DNA of 64,000 bases from Candidatus Poseidoniaceae archaeon (GTDB lineage: Archaea > Thermoplasmatota > Poseidoniia > Poseidoniales > Poseidoniaceae), in contig JASLKG010000008.1 of NCBI GenBank assembly GCA_030747695.1, positions 55,747 through 119,746 of the forward strand, in the 5' to 3' direction. Below, in pieces: positions 19,301-27,958 of the stretch. Below the pieces are notes generated by a model that was not told the origin of the DNA, did not search any database, and saw only the letters and a program-made list of their open reading frames with translations. How positions within the stretch are numbered: the first letter of the stretch is position 1; the number at the start of each line of letters is the position of its first letter. The position numbers and the translations under genes were made by a program.

Positions 19301-21277
19301 CTCGCCGTCAACAATGCTAGGTATCACGATTGTAATATTTCGCGTAACGGGGCTTGCCAATACGCCACTACTCTGTTGACTTGAAGTCAATATTGGAGTG
19401 GCTGTGATTGGAACAACTAATTCGCCAGCAAGAGGCAATTCATCACTAGGGCCATCTATTGCTAGCCATGAATTGAAAATGCTGCCTATCTCTAGTGAAG
19501 ATACACTATTGGGATTAACAACACCACTCCATCGTGCTGCTTCATTAATTCCTCCTGTATTGCTAGGAGTAAATCCTATACTTCCTACAGTTAGATTCGC
19601 ATCTACGCCACCTGTTACTCCGGAACCAAGGTTATGCCTTGCTTCTACATAAAGAGGGATTATTTCATCAATTCCTCCAGTGCCGTTTGCTTCAAGAACC
19701 TGATTTTCTGTAAGGACTATTAATTCTGTTTCAGGTCCGGGATCAACTACAATTACTGCTCTAATTACTAATTGCGTTGAATTTACGGAAGGAATGCCTC
19801 CCTCCACTGGTGTTGCTGAAATCCATGCGTTTAGCGTATCTCCTGCCGAGTTGCGCTCTCCGGGATCTAGTGGAGATGAGATTGGAGCGGGTGTAATTTG
19901 TACAGATAGTGTTACATTGCTATTAGCAGGAATTACATCTGTAACGTCAACAGATGAAATCACTTGCCAATTTTCTGCTGCTGCTGAAAGTCCTGCGGCA
20001 ATTGTAAATGCAGAAGGTACATTTCCACTATTATTTATTGTAAATAACAAGGATGTTGTTTGTGCAGGGGTGACAATTACAGGTCCGACAGGAGCAATTA
20101 CTCTTGCTTGATATAAATCACCAACCATTACATGTCCAGTACTTCTTGCAACATAATCATCTGGGGAACTTTGTGAATTACTCAAATTGAGATAAACCGT
20201 TTCAAAATCGACACCTTTTACAGCAGTAATTGGAACTGTAACAGGCACAACAATAGATGTTGACGCTCCTACAGAAAGGAATAATACAATTCCTTCCTGT
20301 GAATCGTCATGCCATCCTTCTTCACTACCTAATTCAATTGTTAAATTATCTGAGCTACCAAGATTTGTGATAATCCACGTCAAGGAGGTTGTGGATCCCG
20401 GTTCAGTAGACCTATCTCCGGGAGATGCAATATCAATCATATAATCAGAAAACACAATGGTTTCTACTGAAGATACTGTTGTCGAGGTCCACAAATCCGT
20501 GCCATTGAATATAACCCGAGATACCATGGTCCAAGTTCCTAGTGCCCAAGGCTGATTTGCATCAAATGATGATGATAGTGTGGCGCCATTCGAAGGATAA
20601 AGCAGACTACCTGGTTCCAAAGTTAATGTATTTGACCAGTATGAATGTTGAATTAGGGGATTGTTTGCATCAGTGAAATTTAATTCATATACTGCTGAAA
20701 GAGGCGTTACACCATCATTACGAACATATGCATCAAATGTATGCGTGGTGTGGTTTAGCCTAACGTCACTGAAACCACCACTTGGCCCCGGGACCGTGTC
20801 GCCCAAAACTATGCCTCGTTGGTGAACGGCCACATTAAATGCAAGAGACCTTTCGTCATTGCCAGAATTGATATCATTCAATGATGACAACCGTGCATAA
20901 ATTGTTTGGCCATCTCCCTGGGATGCTGTCCAATTGACCAAGATGGGGTTGGTAGAGACTCCTGCTCCAATAGTTCCAAGGTCGATTGTTGTAATTGAGG
21001 TCTCTGAAGATGAAGGTGATGCACGATGAATGAGGTTAAGGGAAACATCGCCATCTACCGGCCCGGAATTGGTAACTACTACTCTAAGCACATGATCTCC
21101 TATCGCTAAGATATTCTGCCCTGATTCATCAACTGAACCGCCTGCTGAAAGAGTCAATACCGAGACCTGAAAGTCAGGAGTCGTTCTTCCATGTGTATCG
21201 GCCGAAACAATCGTCGGAACGAATGCCTGTAATAACAAAATTACAACCAAACCGATTGCAAATCTATTTTCACGCAC
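16346..21277 (-). CDS. Giant membrane-anchored Ig-like exoprotein in the archaellum cluster
   Basis: A 1643-residue protein. A signal peptide covers about residues 1-26 (ends VSADTHG). Residues about 30-1380 are a string of Ig-like beta domains of the CARDB/NEW3 type, recognised by repeats of N-T/S-G-N-hydrophobic motifs such as LTNTGN, VKNIGNKDV and LINTGNL. Near residue 1400 begin about five membrane segments (SMGITLSLIGTLLLVGLAFA is the first), separated by a helical cytosolic stretch, and the protein ends in a very acidic cytosolic tail. No catalytic motif is seen. The start is GTG at 21277 with GAGGAGG 8 bases upstream. It overlaps both neighbours. A role as envelope anchor is inference from position. 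Confidence 0.75.
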   Translation of the reverse strand: MRENRFAIGLVVILLLQAFVPTIVSADTHGRTTPDFQVSVLTLSAGGSVDESGQNILAIGDHVLRVVVTNSGPVDGDVSLNLIHRASPSSSETSITTIDLGTIGAGVSTNPILVNWTASQGDGQTIYARLSSLNDINSGNDERSLAFNVAVHQRGIVLGDTVPGPSGGFSDVRLNHTTHTFDAYVRNDGVTPLSAVYELNFTDANNPLIQHSYWSNTLTLEPGSLLYPSNGATLSSSFDANQPWALGTWTMVSRVIFNGTDLWTSTTVSSVETIVFSDYMIDIASPGDRSTEPGSTTSLTWIITNLGSSDNLTIELGSEEGWHDDSQEGIVLFLSVGASTSIVVPVTVPITAVKGVDFETVYLNLSNSQSSPDDYVARSTGHVMVGDLYQARVIAPVGPVIVTPAQTTSLLFTINNSGNVPSAFTIAAGLSAAAENWQVISSVDVTDVIPANSNVTLSVQITPAPISSPLDPGERNSAGDTLNAWISATPVEGGIPSVNSTQLVIRAVIVVDPGPETELIVLTENQVLEANGTGGIDEIIPLYVEARHNLGSGVTGGVDANLTVGSIGFTPSNTGGINEAARWSGVVNPNSVSSLEIGSIFNSWLAIDGPSDELPLAGELVVPITATPILTSSQQSSGVLASPVTRNITIVIPSIVDGEILTTGPLDADVGNQTSFNLKLANTGNDLSSYRLVIMDGLPDQWVATLATDDSSNPSLVTNLSPSMSDHPVTGDSHISNVNLTIITDPQAPADTFQELMIRVEDRDTGEILSLNTLLIRVQESVNFELYPTNHSVSLSPYESPLTRVYVNNTGNVGTTFSIWLDTTLENDVSFSIESPLEIVVGPGYSESIKIRLNPNADASADELHMATLWVEAESGMNLSASIVANISADHDLAINVSANTEVTPGENLTLPVTLINTGNLQESLNVTATIEGDWSHDWEYNQIDLPVDGSIVNDLTIQVPSLGSAEDMGNGDIHNLTITLYDTTDDSILGTRTVELEVAPIFLIEIIDWPAEMNYHRQWSQDWDVTVKNIGNKDVNVNLNYEILKPGLEITSNAWELEPGAPSVLELPVGEEVQLTFTVLGKEFEPELMLEALLRVTLDPTDSEVTGTHTIETSLKMSRLFSYQDYLLQPSEDDGNISAEILWSHIPEGSDTMVSYLIELCGAERRTNLSELSLNEIDLPWTFGINLGENTELLNLHNDCDVGSAGSHSTITLPARDGWHTEDPLNISINPPDRPNILRNDGYDLTFRLYHPDDHNGFSEYTEATFSFYFDTYAEPVITNLRFGEGELTEGVVTTIEATLSNTGTSMAVNVQSSLICDGVTVEEPTFFYPILASSKSVPISWKVRTDNLDWWEQSSDVSCEVVLQATSWNGEIIENQAAELDGQVDSWSMGITLSLIGTLLLVGLAFALNRLSEQGRMFRIASTYAGALGLGFAFHLVDTSWWGPLVLIASIVGVWVMSWTSSEEFQLIHEDYQRARKGISTLYQDHSNEISDTQKQLSVMLSMPILGMLLFVLGLPPQMKPDQENILSLIGFVVVAIGGVILLISRANKMYGNLYGRLTDVEVQASRIERDLGDPARLLTELASDGLDISSIIGESNVEDEAHEAEGNSNIELDEITDELIDNEDIDVSKEIEVEGGDDSE

Positions 21278-21704
21278 CTGTCATCCCTCCTCTAAAGGCA
21301 TGAATTTGTACAGACTTACCCTGTCTAATCCAAGTGGCTAACAATTGTTCTAGCAATCTATCGTGTACAGATGCATCTAGACCCAATCTTCTCCGTTCCT
21401 CCCAAAGTAGTAATTGTTCTGTCTGAGTTAAGACTCCATCCTTCAAGTATAATTCCAAAGTTCTTCTATACGAGTCTCTGTCTGAAATCGCATAAACTAT
21501 CTCGTCTCCAGGTAATTCGTCGGCCCTCTCTTGTAGGATATTTCCGAGCGTTAATGCTTCATCATAAGAAATAGCTCTGCGATCTAGATCGCTCTGTATA
21601 GATGAGGCTATTTCTTGTAGGCTATATCGAGTATCTGCACGGTGGATACGTCGCATGAATTTACGACACCTCCGGGACATACGTTCGACGACCATTAGTT
21701 GCAT
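21270..21704 (-). CDS. Small helical protein heading the archaellum cluster, possibly TerB-like
   Basis: A 144-residue protein with a very basic N-terminus (RMSRRCRKFMRRIHR) and a helical remainder. The stretch LELYLKDGVLTQTEQLLLWEERRRLGL resembles TerB-like helical domains, a weak match made by eye. No membrane segment is present. It overlaps the giant exoprotein gene by 8 bases, whose ribosome binding site lies in its last codons. Both ATG 21704 and ATG 21695 are possible; the latter would give a leaderless message from the TATA-like box at 21721-21725. It is the first gene of the 14-kb minus-strand run. Confidence 0.6.
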   Translation of the reverse strand: MQLMVVERMSRRCRKFMRRIHRADTRYSLQEIASSIQSDLDRRAISYDEALTLGNILQERADELPGDEIVYAISDRDSYRRTLELYLKDGVLTQTEQLLLWEERRRLGLDASVHDRLLEQLLATWIRQGKSVQIHAFRGGMTGA

Positions 21705-21720
21705 TAGAAATCCGACGGAC

Positions 21721-21725
21721 TATAA
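21721..21725 (-). promoter_or_regulatory. TATA-like box for the archaellum cluster
   Basis: CCTTATAGT on the minus strand is centred 28 bases before the ATG at 21695 and 19 before the ATG at 21704. The 135-base gap 21705-21839 separates this cluster from the divergent peroxiredoxin gene; an A/T-rich CCAAATAAAAGG at 21822-21833 could be the box of the plus-strand gene. Confidence 0.4.
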
Positions 21726-21863
21726 GGGAATCGCTCGCGAGGGGTGCAATCATGCGTTACGATTAGCAAGTCATGCAAAATGAATAAACAATTGACTAAG
21801 GGCCATACTGCCCCAAAATAGCCAAATAAAAGGATTGATTTGCCCCTCCTGCTTGCGATAAAC

Positions 21864-22349
21864 ATGTCCGCCGCAATTGAATTAGAATCTGGTCAAAAAG
21901 CACCGATATTTATTGTACAAGATAGTGCAGGAAATACACATAATTTAGAACAAATAAACTCGGAAGGTAAAAGTGTAATTTTGTATTTTTACCCCAGAGA
22001 TTCTACGCCTGGATGCACAGTACAAGCATGTGACTTCACCGAGAATATGAGTAGTCTCCAAGCTGAAGGTTATGTCGTATTAGGCGTATCGAAAGATTCT
22101 GAAAAAAGCCACAATAATTTTATTGAAAAGCAAAATCTAAACTTTCCATTACTGTTGGATGAAGACGGAAGTTTACATGAAGCATATGGAACTTGGAGAA
22201 TGAAAAAGAACTACGGCAAAGAGTACATGGGTTGTGCTAGATCGACTTTCGTAATCAGCCCTGATGGTAACTTATCATTTGCAAGATATAACGTGAAGGC
22301 AAAGGGACATGTTTCAATGCTCATGAAAGAGTTGGGAATCGATGGATAA
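21864..22349 (+). CDS. bcp: Peroxiredoxin of the Bcp/PrxQ type
   Basis: A 161-residue thiol peroxidase of the AhpC/TSA superfamily that reduces H2O2 and organic peroxides with thioredoxin-like donors. The active site DSTPGCTVQACDF holds the peroxidatic Cys51 and, five residues on, the resolving Cys56, the PrxQ arrangement. YFYPRDSTPGC and the later STFVISPDG are family strands. The frame is open back to a TTG at 21840, but the ATG at 21864 (MSAAIELESG) matches the family N-terminus. It overlaps the acyltransferase start (ATGGATAA), so the three plus-strand genes here form one operon. Confidence 0.92.
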   Translation: MSAAIELESGQKAPIFIVQDSAGNTHNLEQINSEGKSVILYFYPRDSTPGCTVQACDFTENMSSLQAEGYVVLGVSKDSEKSHNNFIEKQNLNFPLLLDEDGSLHEAYGTWRMKKNYGKEYMGCARSTFVISPDGNLSFARYNVKAKGHVSMLMKELGIDG

Positions 22350-22800
22350 ACTCAATGGTAAGCGCATTAATCTCCCTAGTGGAGCAACTGCATGGTGGCC
22401 TTGCCATGTCTCTTCTAATGACATTGGCACTGGAACAAATATCGGGGCATTATCCCACATAGGGCGTAATGTAACTATTGGAAGTGATTGCAGAATACAG
22501 GGCGGAGCATATGTCGCTGATTCTAGCATCATTGGAGATAGAGTATTCATTGGCCCAAATGCCACTATTACAAATGATAGATTTCCGCCTTCCAATGGTA
22601 AATGGCAACCTGTGGTTATTGATTCTGACGTAGTCATTGGTGCTGGTTCAACGATTGTAGCTGGTACCAAAATAGGGAAAAATTCCGTAGTAGCAGCAGG
22701 GGCTGTAGTAACAAATGATGTTGAAGAAAATGTTGTTGTTTCAGGATGTCCTGCCGCTTTTATGATGCATAGAGATGAATACGAACGCAGGAGGGCTTGA
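22342..22800 (+). CDS. Left-handed beta-helix (hexapeptide) acyltransferase
   Basis: A 152-residue protein built of hexapeptide repeats, for example IGTGTNIGALSHIG, VTIGSDCRIQGG, SIIGDRVFIGPNATI and VVIGAGSTIVAG. The order FIGPNATITND followed later by VIGAGSTIVAGTKIGKNSVV is that of sugar-nucleotide N-acetyltransferases such as WbpD. These enzymes form trimers and acylate an amino sugar from acetyl-CoA. A plausible role is in making surface glycans, which would fit the SDR and glycosyltransferase genes elsewhere in the window; the substrate is not known. It overlaps the peroxiredoxin gene by 8 bases and abuts the next gene. Confidence 0.85.
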   Translation: MDKLNGKRINLPSGATAWWPCHVSSNDIGTGTNIGALSHIGRNVTIGSDCRIQGGAYVADSSIIGDRVFIGPNATITNDRFPPSNGKWQPVVIDSDVVIGAGSTIVAGTKIGKNSVVAAGAVVTNDVEENVVVSGCPAAFMMHRDEYERRRA

Positions 22801-23586
22801 ATGAGCCGTATTGCAATCGCTGATTTTTTAAAAAAATGCATCGTTTATGCTGACAATTCTATCCAACGGAAAAGGGAACGGGATGATAGCCCGGAAATTA
22901 TTGAACAATGGCAAACATACAGAGATTATACCCAATATGCCTTGGAAGAATTAGAGAAAGGTGATCTAGACCACTGGTTAGAACGTACCGAGATGAGTGC
23001 TGAAAACGAAATTGATATTGAAGAATTGGATCACACATCTAGAGCAGCATGGTTAGCTGGAATTTTGAGTCCTCGCCCTTTAGCGCTAATTACTACTAGA
23101 AATGAGATGCGAGAGAACATTGCACCAATCTCTAGTTTGGCTGTTGTTTCTAACTCACCTCCTTTAATTGTAATGTCTCTTTCAAAAAATAGAGAAAACA
23201 AACCCAGAGATACTTACAACAATTTGTTGGAAAACGGAAAATGTGAACTACAATTTCTTAGAGCAACCCCGATTGCAGCAAAAGACATTGATTTGGCTGG
23301 GACGCAAATTGACAACTCAGAATGGTCCTTGTTAGATTGTGACGGTCCAGTACATCCTATGGCAGTAGCTATTCTAAAATGCCACTTAGTCGAAGATAGG
23401 GAATTACCTGAAGGAGCAGTAGCTAGATTGATAACACTACGAGTTGATAGTATGATTACACCAACATACTATCCTCCCGATAAAGGGCTAGATATCCTAT
23501 GCCAACATGGGATAGATAGAATCACTCCGGCTCCAAATGATTGGGGGCATCTTGCAACACTTCATCGTGATTTAGATAAACCCTGA
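22801..23586 (+). CDS. Flavin-reductase-like (FMN-binding split barrel) protein
   Basis: A 261-residue protein. The N-terminal about 80 residues are helical and charged, of unknown role. From about 85 the chain reads as a flavin reductase-like domain: GILSPRPLALITTRNE, NIAPISSLAVVSNSPPLIVMSL and RDTYNNLLENGKCELQF are the standard strands that bind FMN. Such proteins are flavin reductases or flavin-dependent oxidoreductases; the real activity is undetermined. AGGAGGG lies just before the ATG. Its last 25 bases overlap the end of the convergent SDR gene. Confidence 0.8.
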   Translation: MSRIAIADFLKKCIVYADNSIQRKRERDDSPEIIEQWQTYRDYTQYALEELEKGDLDHWLERTEMSAENEIDIEELDHTSRAAWLAGILSPRPLALITTRNEMRENIAPISSLAVVSNSPPLIVMSLSKNRENKPRDTYNNLLENGKCELQFLRATPIAAKDIDLAGTQIDNSEWSLLDCDGPVHPMAVAILKCHLVEDRELPEGAVARLITLRVDSMITPTYYPPDKGLDILCQHGIDRITPAPNDWGHLATLHRDLDKP

Positions 23587-24461
23587 TTGAGCGACGTTGT
23601 AGCTTTCCAGTTTATTTTTATATTTTCACTTAAGTCTGGCACTCTTCTCCTACTATCTCCAAGATTTTCTTTGATATGCACTATATCTGACCCTGTGATA
23701 AGAGAAATACGATTGGCCAAATCAAGCATTGTAATCTCTTCATCTGTACCCAAATTGAATGCTGAGCCAGTTGCTAGATCAGAGTCTTGAACCTTTATTA
23801 TGCCCTCTATTAAATCTCCAATCCAGGTGAAACTACGAGTTTGAAGGCCATCTCCATGAACCTCAATTGGCTTTGATTTCATCATCATTGAAACTACTTG
23901 CCCATCTTCTCCCCCATTTAAGCGAGGCCCATAGACGTTGTATGGGCGTACGATTCTAACCTCTAATCCCTTTCTAGCTGCATGCTGACAAATTATTTCT
24001 CCAACATATTTTGAAGAGCCATATGAATGCCTCTGATGCAAATTTGCTGGAGTAAAAAGAGATGATGATGAATTAGATAATGGCATTTCTAATTGTTCTC
24101 CGAATGCTTCAGGTGATGAATAAAAAATCAACATTGAACCATGTTTTATTGCAGCATTAACTGCATTAATTGTTCCATTAATATTGACATCTACAACTCT
24201 ATCTGCTTCGCGATGGAATTTCCTTGTCCCATTTACGGCTGCAAGATGATGAATGATTTCTGGTTTGTAAGTTGAACAGATTACATCCCATGTTTCTTCT
24301 AGCCTGACATCTCCTCTGATTAATTCGACATTAGGTGAAATATTACTCTCATGGCCACGTGAAAAATCATCAAGAACGACCACCTTATCGCCCCTTTCTA
24401 GTAATGCATCAACCAAATGTGAACCAATGAACCCTGCACCACCTGTAACTAAGATTCGCAT
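23562..24461 (-). CDS. NAD(P)-dependent sugar-nucleotide epimerase/dehydratase (extended SDR)
   Basis: A 299-residue extended short-chain dehydrogenase. The Rossmann motif GGAGFIGSHL is at residues 6-15, followed by DD at the end of the second strand (NAD preference), the serine in YSSPEAFG, and the active-site YGSSK. RPYNVYGPR and DGLQTRSFTWIGDL match UDP-glucuronate decarboxylases and UDP-glucose epimerases. Which sugar it acts on is open. I chose ATG 24461, which almost overlaps the stop of the aconitase X gene (TAATATG), over GTG 24470. It is the last gene of the nadE > aconitase X > SDR run. Confidence 0.87.
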   Translation of the reverse strand: MRILVTGGAGFIGSHLVDALLERGDKVVVLDDFSRGHESNISPNVELIRGDVRLEETWDVICSTYKPEIIHHLAAVNGTRKFHREADRVVDVNINGTINAVNAAIKHGSMLIFYSSPEAFGEQLEMPLSNSSSSLFTPANLHQRHSYGSSKYVGEIICQHAARKGLEVRIVRPYNVYGPRLNGGEDGQVVSMMMKSKPIEVHGDGLQTRSFTWIGDLIEGIIKVQDSDLATGSAFNLGTDEEITMLDLANRISLITGSDIVHIKENLGDSRRRVPDLSENIKINWKATTSLNQGLSKSR

Positions 24462-24462
24462 A

Positions 24463-26223
24463 TTAGTCACCGCAACGTTCGATTACTTCGATTATTACTG
24501 ATTCATTCTTACGCTCAAGGCGAATTAAATCTCCATCATTGATTTCTAATGTGGGGTCTTTATCAAAACCGTGGCAATAAGGCACACCTAGTAAACTACA
24601 TGCTGGCAAAGTTAGAGAACATACATCTCGATTGACAATTGCGCGTGGGCCCTTACCCGTGTAAATCAATCCCATCAACACATAGGGGGCAACTGTTGAG
24701 CCAGACCCTTTTGGGTATACCAATATTGTATCTTCGATTGCCCTTCCATCAAGTGGATGTCCTTCTTCCTCTACAACTCCTGTATCTCGGTTAACATATC
24801 CAAGAAATGTTATCGGGACATCACTAACCATTGCCCTACCTTCGATTGACCAATCAGATTGAGAATCCAAACCATGACCAGTCAATTCACATTCTCCTTT
24901 TTGATGGGTTTTTGACGAAGTGTGCTGAGGTTGTTTTTTACTTTCTATTTCTGTAACTTTATTACTTATGGTATCGGGATTGAATGCTTGATTTACACAA
25001 TCTTCTATTGTCCCTACACTTGTAGGTATGCGATTTAATCCAGATGTCAAATAATGCTCAGCTTTCATTGAATTTGTCATCAAATGGTTGTATTTGTTAC
25101 GATTATATGGCGTCACTTCAGGGCAAGTATCTCTAAGCACTAATGCTCCAGACTCTTCAAGTATTGCTATTGAGCCATCTGCTAAAGCTAAATCATAATT
25201 GTACCCACTAGTAAAAACCCATAATCTTTGATTAAGAATCATTTTGCCCATTTCAGCACGCGCTCTTACCGCTGAAGCGGCCCTACGTATTTCCTCTAAA
25301 CTAGCTTGAGGGCATCCAATTACCACAAGATCCACACGGCCTTTGGGCGATAAATTCTCATACCTTTCTGCTAAATCTTGATTTCCAAAAACTAGCATAT
25401 TTTCATTACCATCTAATTCTGGCGATGTAGTCAGTCCTTCTACCCATAGCATAGGACAACCATAATTCGCTGCAGAAGCGGTTAGAGCTTTGCGCTGAGC
25501 AAAGGTAGAATCCATAGAAATTCCACGAATAAGTGGCATTGGACCATATGGCAAATCCCATTCTGGCCGAATTTGTTTTCCAATCCAATCTCCAAGTATT
25601 GACCAATCTGAAAGATTTGGTAATTCACAATTGACGTCTACTACAATATTTGGAATTCTATTTTGTTCCAAATGCAAGCCCCACCTTGGAGAAAAACCTG
25701 TAAGTGCCGTAGCTAATGCCGAGAGGCCTGATTCACGATTTGTAATCAAATCCGTCCATGAATTAGTATATGCTACAGCATTTGACTCAGACCATGAAGC
25801 AATACCGGATTCTTCCATTATCCCACGATCATATGGGGTGCAAGAGAGTGTTGCTTGGATTCCAAGATTCTCATAGGCTTGTATAATCTCAAATTGTTGT
25901 TCCAAAAAATTGGGGTAATCAATGTCCATCTCAGACATTCTTCGTTTATCGCACCCTGCCGAATTTAGAGTTGTTGTTATCGCTACTTTTCCATCTCCCG
26001 AAATGTCTGCCAAAAAACGTCGTAAGCCATGCCCTCCTGTAATGACTGAGACCCCCGAAACATGAGAATTAGAGACCGAAATAAAACCCTCAGAATTAGT
26101 TGTCAAAGCCAAATCTACAACCAATCTAGCAGCTTTTTGCCTAGTTGGTCCCTGTTCGCCAGCAAGCATCGATTTGAGTTCAGCCGGCAACTCCATATCA
26201 CTTCGTAAATCTAACAACAACAT
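24463..26223 (-). CDS. One-piece aconitase X, candidate phosphomevalonate dehydratase
   Basis: A 586-residue fusion. Residues about 10-400 form the AcnX catalytic part: SNSHVSGVS, TTTLNSAGCD, CTPYDRG, SWSESNAVAYTNS, TNRESGLSALATALTG and GCPQASLEE are its signatures, with candidate Fe-S cysteines in the latter parts including DTCPEV. Residues about 450-586 form the AcnX swivel domain (small subunit), with GRAMVSDVPITFLG and GSGSTVAPYVL. In archaea these two usually are separate genes encoding phosphomevalonate dehydratase of the modified mevalonate pathway; fused forms in bacteria include cis-3-hydroxyproline dehydratase. Mevalonate kinase at 47575 favours the first role. ATG 26196 is an alternative start nearer family N-termini. 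Confidence 0.87.
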   Translation of the reverse strand: MLLLDLRSDMELPAELKSMLAGEQGPTRQKAARLVVDLALTTNSEGFISVSNSHVSGVSVITGGHGLRRFLADISGDGKVAITTTLNSAGCDKRRMSEMDIDYPNFLEQQFEIIQAYENLGIQATLSCTPYDRGIMEESGIASWSESNAVAYTNSWTDLITNRESGLSALATALTGFSPRWGLHLEQNRIPNIVVDVNCELPNLSDWSILGDWIGKQIRPEWDLPYGPMPLIRGISMDSTFAQRKALTASAANYGCPMLWVEGLTTSPELDGNENMLVFGNQDLAERYENLSPKGRVDLVVIGCPQASLEEIRRAASAVRARAEMGKMILNQRLWVFTSGYNYDLALADGSIAILEESGALVLRDTCPEVTPYNRNKYNHLMTNSMKAEHYLTSGLNRIPTSVGTIEDCVNQAFNPDTISNKVTEIESKKQPQHTSSKTHQKGECELTGHGLDSQSDWSIEGRAMVSDVPITFLGYVNRDTGVVEEEGHPLDGRAIEDTILVYPKGSGSTVAPYVLMGLIYTGKGPRAIVNRDVCSLTLPACSLLGVPYCHGFDKDPTLEINDGDLIRLERKNESVIIEVIERCGD

Positions 26224-26260
26224 GAACCCTTCCGAAATATTTCAACAAAATACCAAGGTG

Positions 26261-27958
26261 TTATTCTGATAAAAAATTACGCCAATCGTGTCGTGCAGCT
26301 AGTGGTTGTCGCCAACCTTGACCAAATGCTCTCTTACTAACACGAGGTGCAGGGGGCATTTGCCAACGTTTGTGCTCATTACTTGCTAATCTAGTAAGAA
26401 CTTCATTCACTGTGACTAAATCATAACCTCTATTTGTAATCCCAGTGGCATCCAAACCTTCTTCGATATGTAATCTCAAAATGTCATCTAGTATTGGGTA
26501 AGGAGGTAGGCTATCTTCATCTTTTTGATCGGGTGCAAGTTCAGCACTGGGGGGTTTTGTAAGTGTTGAGTTGTTTACTACATCTTTGCCAAATCTATTA
26601 TTGAAAGCCTTTGCCAAAGCATAAACTTCCATTTTATACAAATCTCCAAGTGGGGCATATCCTCCGGCCATGTCCCCATAGAGTGTACAATATCCTTGCC
26701 CTAATTCACTTTTATTACCTGTGGCTATTGCCATAGCGCCATTTGCATTTGCAAACGCCATTACTATCATCCCACGAAGACGTGCTTGAAGATTCTCTGC
26801 TGCCACTGGATGTCCCACTGACAATATTTCATCCAACGATGTTTCTGCTGTTTTATGCAATTCTTCTATCGGAATTATTTCAAAATTAATTCCAAGATTA
26901 TGGGCTGTGGAGCGTGCATCATCTATACTATGTTGTGAGGAATGCCGAGAAGGCATAGAAATTCCAGTCACATTTTCTGCACCTACTGCAGATGCTGCAA
27001 CACATGCAGCTAAAGCCGAATCGATTCCTCCTGACAAACCAAGCACTATTGAAGAAATCCCACTTTTCTTACAATAATCCGCCAAGCCGATTACAATTGC
27101 ATCAAGAAGATCATCATCAGGGACTTCTGATTCTTGATTGACATCAAGGATTTGTAATTCCCCTTCTCCAATCCATGTGCAAGAGTTGATTTCATCTAAA
27201 TCCACAATGAGGACGCCTTCACTCCAACCTGGCGCTAATATTGCTTGTCCATTTGGCCATGCTACTATTGATCTGCCATCAAATAACAAATCATCATTGC
27301 CTCCAACTTGATTTGCCAGCAAAAAAGGATGGCCCAAAGATTTTGCAGCACTACGCGCAACTTGAAGTCGAATATTTACCTTGTCTGAATGATAAGGAGA
27401 TGCTGAAAGGTTTACTGTAGCATCCAAAGAAACTCCTTGGCGGCCCCACTCAACTATTTGTGAAATCGGATCGGAATCATAGTCATTAGGCGTTGCACCG
27501 CAATGTTGCCAAGCATCTTCACAAATGGTAACTCCTAGATTCAAGCCGCCAATTGTGCGTGCAATTCCTGGTCTTTCATCTGCTTCAAAATATCTAGCTT
27601 CATCAAATACATCATACGTTGGTAACAATTGCTTTCGAGTAACTTCGCGTGGGGATTCACCAGCCCTAATTACCCCATTTCCCGGTAAACTTCTTTCATC
27701 TAAAGGAGGCACTGGACTTCCAATTAATACTGGAATCTCACAATCGAGAGACAATGATTTATCATTGCATGCAACAACAAAATCATCTTGTAAAAGTAAA
27801 TCACGAGGAGGATATCCACTGATTATTAATTCTGTAGAAACTGCAAGGCTTGCTCCTTGTTTCTTTGCTATTTTCGTCATTTGAAGTATCATTTCAGCAT
27901 TGCCACCAATATCTCCCACAATAGGACAAGATTGTAACAAAGCCACACGACGAGCCAT
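26261..27958 (-). CDS. nadE: Glutamine-dependent NAD+ synthetase
   Basis: A 565-residue two-domain enzyme that converts deamido-NAD+ to NAD+ with ATP and glutamine. The N-terminal nitrilase-type glutaminase has the triad Glu43 (STELIISGYPPRD), Lys109 and Cys146 (GVTICEDAW). The C-terminal synthetase has the PP-loop SGGIDS at 309-314 and the motifs GNKSELGQGYCTLYGDMAGGYAP in pieces and TKPPSAELAPDQKDED. Both domains look complete. The ATG follows GAGGGAGAATTC, a ribosome binding site. It leads a run with aconitase X (37 bases downstream) and the SDR. Confidence 0.95.
   Translation of the reverse strand: MARRVALLQSCPIVGDIGGNAEMILQMTKIAKKQGASLAVSTELIISGYPPRDLLLQDDFVVACNDKSLSLDCEIPVLIGSPVPPLDERSLPGNGVIRAGESPREVTRKQLLPTYDVFDEARYFEADERPGIARTIGGLNLGVTICEDAWQHCGATPNDYDSDPISQIVEWGRQGVSLDATVNLSASPYHSDKVNIRLQVARSAAKSLGHPFLLANQVGGNDDLLFDGRSIVAWPNGQAILAPGWSEGVLIVDLDEINSCTWIGEGELQILDVNQESEVPDDDLLDAIVIGLADYCKKSGISSIVLGLSGGIDSALAACVAASAVGAENVTGISMPSRHSSQHSIDDARSTAHNLGINFEIIPIEELHKTAETSLDEILSVGHPVAAENLQARLRGMIVMAFANANGAMAIATGNKSELGQGYCTLYGDMAGGYAPLGDLYKMEVYALAKAFNNRFGKDVVNNSTLTKPPSAELAPDQKDEDSLPPYPILDDILRLHIEEGLDATGITNRGYDLVTVNEVLTRLASNEHKRWQMPPAPRVSKRAFGQGWRQPLAARHDWRNFLSE

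Noticed and set aside
21705..21839. Possible tRNA or small RNA in the longest divergent gaps
   Set aside because: No cloverleaf, TTC loop or CCA-like end could be found; other gaps are too short for tRNAs or likewise lack these signs.
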